Source: JBBRHF01 sp038223055
GTDB lineage: Bacteria > Actinomycetota > Actinomycetes > JACCUZ01
Length of the DNA: 15,633 nucleotides
Reading direction: 5' to 3'
NCBI GenBank assembly: GCA_038223055.1
Contig: JBBRHF010000098.1
Location: 1 to 15,633 of the forward strand
The notes under the pieces were generated by a model. The model ran no database searches, was not told the DNA's origin, and saw only the letters and a list, made by a program, of their open reading frames with translations. Made by a program: the position numbers and the translations under genes. Positions 13,064 through 15,633 of this stretch are shown one piece after another; positions within the stretch are counted from its first letter, which is position 1, and each line of letters begins with the position of its first letter.

Positions 13064-13645
13064 TCAGAGCTTGCCGACCTCCACGTCAGCAGGCACGAGC
13101 ACCTTGTCGATCACATGGATGACGCCGTTGGAGGCCTCGACGTCGGTCGAGGTCACGCTTGCCTCGTTGACCTTGACGCCGCCCACTGTCGTGATGGTGA
13201 TCTCGCCGCCCTCGACGGTCTTGACCTTGCCGGGTGTTACGTCTGCGGCCATGACCTTGGCCGGGAGGACATGGTAGGTGAGGATCTTGGTCAGCGTTTC
13301 CTTGTTGGCTGGCAGCAGCAACTTGTCGAGCAGACCCGCTGGCAGTGCCGCGAACGCCTTGTTGGTCGGCGCGAAGACGGTGAATGGTCCGGCCCCGTTG
13401 AGGGTGTCGACCAGTGCGGCGGCCTTCACTGCGGCCACCAGGGTGGAGAAGTCAGGGTTGGACGCCGCGACCTCGACGATCGTGCCCGCAGCAGCAGGCT
13501 TCGACGACGAAGCAGCAGGCGTGGAGGCGGCCGTCGACGGCGCGCGCGTGCTCGACGTCGCGGTGGTCGACGACGAGCTACACGCTGAAAGGGTCAGGGC
13601 AGCGACGGCAGCAACGGCTGCGGCCGCGATTCGGTGGTGGGACAT
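13064..13645 (-). CDS. FAS1 (fasciclin) domain lipoprotein, MPT70/MPT83-like
   Basis: This 193-residue protein starts at the ATG at 13645 with AAGGAG upstream. A lipoprotein signal peptide (MSHHRIAAAAVAAVAALTLS) ends in the lipobox LSAC, with the lipidated Cys at 22. A Ser/Thr/Ala-rich spacer reaches to about residue 52. One FAS1 domain covers about 54-190: TIVEVAASNPDFSTLVAAVK, the H1 motif GPFTVFAPTNKAFAALP, LTYHVLPAKV, and the H2 motif NGVIHVIDKVLVP. It is expected to sit on the outer face of the membrane as an adhesion-type domain. In mycobacteria MPT70/MPT83 are controlled by SigK/RskA, and an RskA-type fragment lies 2.6 kb away. A weak SigK-like pair, GCATCC (13716-13711) and CGAGAA (13695-13690), lies about 45 bases upstream. 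Confidence 0.92.
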   Translation of the reverse strand: MSHHRIAAAAVAAVAALTLSACSSSSTTATSSTRAPSTAASTPAASSSKPAAAGTIVEVAASNPDFSTLVAAVKAAALVDTLNGAGPFTVFAPTNKAFAALPAGLLDKLLLPANKETLTKILTYHVLPAKVMAADVTPGKVKTVEGGEITITTVGGVKVNEASVTSTDVEASNGVIHVIDKVLVPADVEVGKL

Positions 13646-14082
13646 GAGGTTCTCCTTCCGCGTCGCCCGAGTTGGGCGCTCATGATGAGTTCTCGTCGCG
13701 CCCCCTCGTTGGATGCACGATCCGGGTCACAATCGCGTTACGAGGGCCGAGACCCCGGTCACGGCAGAGTGTCGTGCCTCGTGACGTAGGCAGACCACGT
13801 GATCTATCCAACGCACTCATCGCGGCAATCACCGGACGGATCCGACCGTCGGGATCTCCGGAAAAATGCGTCCCTGCGATGTGAGGCTCGGTTGTCAGCC
13901 GTCACCGACTGTGCAGTCGTGGACTCGTGAGCCGTCGCTGATCTGGCGGGTGTTGGGGCCGGGTTTGGGGTTTAGGTTTAGGGTGCGCTGGTTCGTCTGC
14001 GTCATCAGGGTGCAGATGGACTGTTTGGGCAACCGCACTGCCTCGGTGCGTCCGGGAAGAACCCCCGGGGCAGGGCCGTGCG
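13646..14082. other. Gene-free stretch upstream of FAS1 gene
   Basis: No convincing gene is seen on either strand. The left 100 bp should contain the FAS1 promoter. A T/G-rich run (GGGGTTTAGGTTTAGGG, about 13968-13983) stands out from the GC-rich background. At 14076-14093 CCGTGCG-ATGG-CGCACGG forms a perfect 7-bp hairpin whose loop holds the ATG of the following relic frame. Confidence 0.4.
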
Positions 14083-14274
14083 ATGGCGCACGGAGGCACC
14101 GTTGTTGACGGTAAAAAAACGGGGACAGCGCCGGTTGTGGAGTTCGAGCTGGCGACCGGGCGGTTGAGCTGTCCTGGGTGCTCGGCTGCGTTGGTGGCGT
14201 GAGGGCACGCGCGCTGGCGTGAGGTCCAGACCGCGGGTGGGGGCTGGTGGCTGCGGCGCGGGTGCGACCGGCGT
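14083..14274 (+). pseudogene. DUF6431-like zinc-ribbon relic with nonsense codon
   Basis: From the ATG at 14083 the frame reads MAHGGTVVDGKKTGTAPV, VEFELATGRLSCPGCSAALV, then A and TGA at 14200-14202. It continues open as GHARWREVQTAGGGWWLRR and CDRR into the PucR frame. VEFELATG...CPxC...WGHARWR is the N-terminal pattern of DUF6431-type proteins of IS-like elements in actinobacteria. The TGA stands where a Trp (TGG) is expected, so one base change explains it. The second zinc-ribbon half and the helix-turn-helix are missing, replaced by the regulator gene. Confidence 0.5.
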
Positions 14275-15444
14275 TTGGCAGAGCCGGTTGGCACCGATCC
14301 GTGTGCCCAGCTCGCCGCCCGCGTCGGCACCGAGGTGGGTGCCCCCGCCGAACTGCTGGGGGGGTTTCTTGCCGACTTAGCTCGCGCGGCGGGCGGTGAG
14401 GGATTGGGTGCGTCGCAGTTCGCCGGGTATCGAGCGTCGGGCCGGCGCGGAGCTGAGACCGGGGTGACGCTCCGCGCGCTGGTCGACTTGTATCTGACCG
14501 CGGTCCGCCGGGCCTGGTCACAGCTTCCTACGGTGGCCGCCGCGACCGATGTCGCCGAGCTGAGCGCGACGACGACGGCTGTGCTGGTCGCGATCGATGA
14601 TGCGGTCGCGACCCTGTGCGAGGGCTATCAGGACGCCCGACGTTACTTGTCCCAGGCGCAGGAGGCGTTACGCCGGGAGTTCATCGACGACCTGCTGACC
14701 GGCACCTCGGACCTGGCGCTGCTGGTGGAGCGGGCGCCCTCCTTCGGGCTCAGGTTGGAGGCCAGCCACCGGGTGCTCGTTGTCGCCGGCAGTCGCCGTT
14801 TCCTCGACCACCGGGTGATCGTGCGCGACGTGGAGTCGGCCCTGGCCACCCGGGCACCCGGCCGCCGGGTCGAACCGAACCTGCTGGTCGCCACCAAACA
14901 GGGCCTGCTGGTGTGCGTGGTACCGGCGGAACACGACCGGGCACCGGAGCTGCTCACCGACCGGCTAGGGCGCGAGGTGTCGCTGACCTGGCGGGTGGCG
15001 GTGAGCCGGCCGCGGAACGGCGCCGGCGGCATCCGGGCCGGCTTCGAAGAGGCCCGGGCCGCGGTGCGCCTCGCGGACCAACTCGACTTGGCGGAGCGAA
15101 CCGTGGATGCCGCGGATCTGCTCATCTATGAGGTTCTGACCCGCGACCGGGAACCGATTCTCGAGCTGGTCGAGACGGTGCTGCTTCCGTTGGAGTCAGC
15201 GCGGGGTGGCGCCGAGCCGCTGGTGGCGACCCTGCGGGCGTACTTCGCGACCGGCGGGGTCGCAGTCGCGAGTGCGAAGCGTATGCACCTGTCAGTGCGG
15301 GCAGTCACCTACCGGCTTGAGCGGGTAACCGCGCTGACCGGGCGGAACCCCGGGAACCCGGAGGACCGGTTCGTTCTGGACGCGGCGCTCCGCGGCGCAC
15401 AGGTCCTCGGCTGGCCGGAGACGCCGCTGCGGCGCCCTCGCTAA
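14275..15444 (+). CDS. PucR-family transcriptional regulator (CdaR/PucR C-terminal HTH)
   Basis: The frame gives up to 389 residues. The start is uncertain: the TTG at 14275 has no clear ribosome binding site, and the frame is open back to 14203 through relic sequence. GTG at about 14335 is an alternative. Residues 15-125 form an all-helical N-terminal domain (LRALVDLYLTAVRRAWSQLP) like the RsbR/PucR-type sensory region. Residues about 165-290 fit the GGDEF-like CdaR middle domain (HRVLVVAG; LLVCVVPAEH; GFEEARAAVRLADQL). Residues 318-378 are the PucR HTH_30 domain (LRAYFATGGVAVASAKRMHL; VRAVTYRLERVTALTG; FVLDAALRGAQVLGW). It is expected to be a DNA-binding regulator. Targets are unknown; the next gene downstream is a V-ATPase subunit on the same strand after a terminator. 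Confidence 0.88.
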   Translation: MAEPVGTDPCAQLAARVGTEVGAPAELLGGFLADLARAAGGEGLGASQFAGYRASGRRGAETGVTLRALVDLYLTAVRRAWSQLPTVAAATDVAELSATTTAVLVAIDDAVATLCEGYQDARRYLSQAQEALRREFIDDLLTGTSDLALLVERAPSFGLRLEASHRVLVVAGSRRFLDHRVIVRDVESALATRAPGRRVEPNLLVATKQGLLVCVVPAEHDRAPELLTDRLGREVSLTWRVAVSRPRNGAGGIRAGFEEARAAVRLADQLDLAERTVDAADLLIYEVLTRDREPILELVETVLLPLESARGGAEPLVATLRAYFATGGVAVASAKRMHLSVRAVTYRLERVTALTGRNPGNPEDRFVLDAALRGAQVLGWPETPLRRPR

Positions 15445-15448
15445 CCGC

Positions 15449-15473
15449 CTGGTTGCCGACGGTCGGCAGCCAG
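15449..15473 (+). terminator. Hairpin terminator after the PucR-family gene
   Basis: CTGGTTGCCGA and TCGGCAGCCAG form an 11-bp stem (one G-T pair) with a CGG loop, five bases after the regulator's TAA. An outer pair, CCGCCTG/CAGGCGG (15445-15451 and 15476-15482), can form instead. There is no T-tract. Confidence 0.65.
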
Positions 15474-15562
15474 CGGCAGGCGGGAATCGCCGACCGGCGC
15501 GGTAGTCAGTCCTCAGCCCGACCCGCAGGCTTGAGTCACAGGCATCTGGAGGGAGGCAGTGG

Positions 15563-15633
15563 ATGGCGCAGGTCAGCGCAACCCGAAGCGAGCTTCTGGC
15601 GCACCGGGCCCGGATCGCGCTCGCGACGCAGGG
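15563..15633 (+). CDS. ntpD: V/A-type ATPase subunit D, N-terminal 23 codons
   Basis: The ATG at 15563 follows an excellent site (GGAGGGAGG, six bases upstream). The visible residues MAQVSATRSELLAHRARIAL and then ATQG match the start of V/A-type ATP synthase subunit D (ATRSELLxRRxRIxLAxQGRDLL). This subunit forms the central rotor shaft linking the A3B3 head to the membrane ring. In most bacterial operons D follows the A and B subunits; here a regulator gene and terminator precede it, so it is either a separated copy or the operon has an unusual order. The rest of the gene is outside the window. Confidence 0.75.
   Translation, partial: MAQVSATRSELLAHRARIALATQ

Noticed and set aside
13968..13983. 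Telomere-like GGGGTTTAGGTTTAGGG run
   Set aside because: Only two imperfect units and no array; no reason to think of a linear replicon end here. Treated as a compositional curiosity.
14098..14119. ACCGT-TGTTG-ACGGT hairpin followed by seven A residues
   Set aside because: The A-tract is on the wrong side or strand for an intrinsic terminator in either direction, and the stretch is readable as codons of the DUF6431-like relic.
8527..14274. CRISPR array, tRNA attachment site or prophage
   Set aside because: No regularly spaced repeats, tRNA-like sequence, integrase or phage structural gene was seen; the region is explained by separate IS relics.

Overview
The window is high-GC DNA from an actinobacterium (Actinomycetota). 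Three things support this: strong GC bias at third codon positions, GGAGG-type ribosome binding sites, and mycobacterial-type gene families (a FadE10-like acyl-CoA dehydrogenase, an Rv0130/HtdZ-like MaoC hydratase, a BlaI/M56 pair, an RskA-type anti-sigma fragment, a FAS1 lipoprotein and a PucR-family regulator). No rRNA, tRNA or CRISPR array was seen.

Layout. Positions 1-560 (minus strand) hold two translationally coupled small membrane-protein genes, one cut by the window edge and one with a degenerate SHOCT-like tail. Positions 741-1487 (plus) encode an M23 (LytM) peptidase without a signal peptide. Positions 1582-2916 (minus) are a blaI-M56 sensor/repressor pair; the repressor is intact but the M56 peptidase is split by two frameshifts. 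Across a dyad-containing divergent promoter lies a truncated PAP2 phosphatase (3027-3443). It is followed at once by an 82-bp element with perfect 15-bp inverted ends. A DUF4389 membrane-protein gene (3536-4649, minus) is broken in three places, one of them at a 14-bp tandem repeat. A DksA/TraR zinc-finger gene (4833-5186) and the relic of a TniB/IstB-like transposition ATPase come next.

Positions 5888-8526 hold an intact divergent pair for acyl-CoA metabolism: fadE10-like on minus and htdZ-like on plus. From about 8.6 to 14.3 kb the DNA is a graveyard of mobile elements (IS1182-, IS630- and IS110-type relics and a DUF6431-like relic) interleaved with a few intact genes. These are a 62-residue C2H2 zinc-finger microprotein (9705-9893), a full-length heliorhodopsin (11285-12061) and a FAS1 lipoprotein (13064-13645). 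An RskA C-terminal fragment is fused by a deletion to a DUF4397 fragment (10289-10735). With the nearby FAS1 gene this looks like the remains of a sigK/rskA-type extracytoplasmic-sigma locus. The window ends with a PucR-family regulator (14275-15444), a strong terminator hairpin, and the first codons of a V/A-type ATPase subunit D gene.

The most interesting intact gene is the heliorhodopsin: a seven-helix, inverted-topology retinal protein carrying the Schiff-base lysine and the glutamate counterion. The many one-base frameshifts (M56, DUF4389, IS relics) could be real decay or read/assembly error. The intact genes between them argue against uniformly poor sequence.
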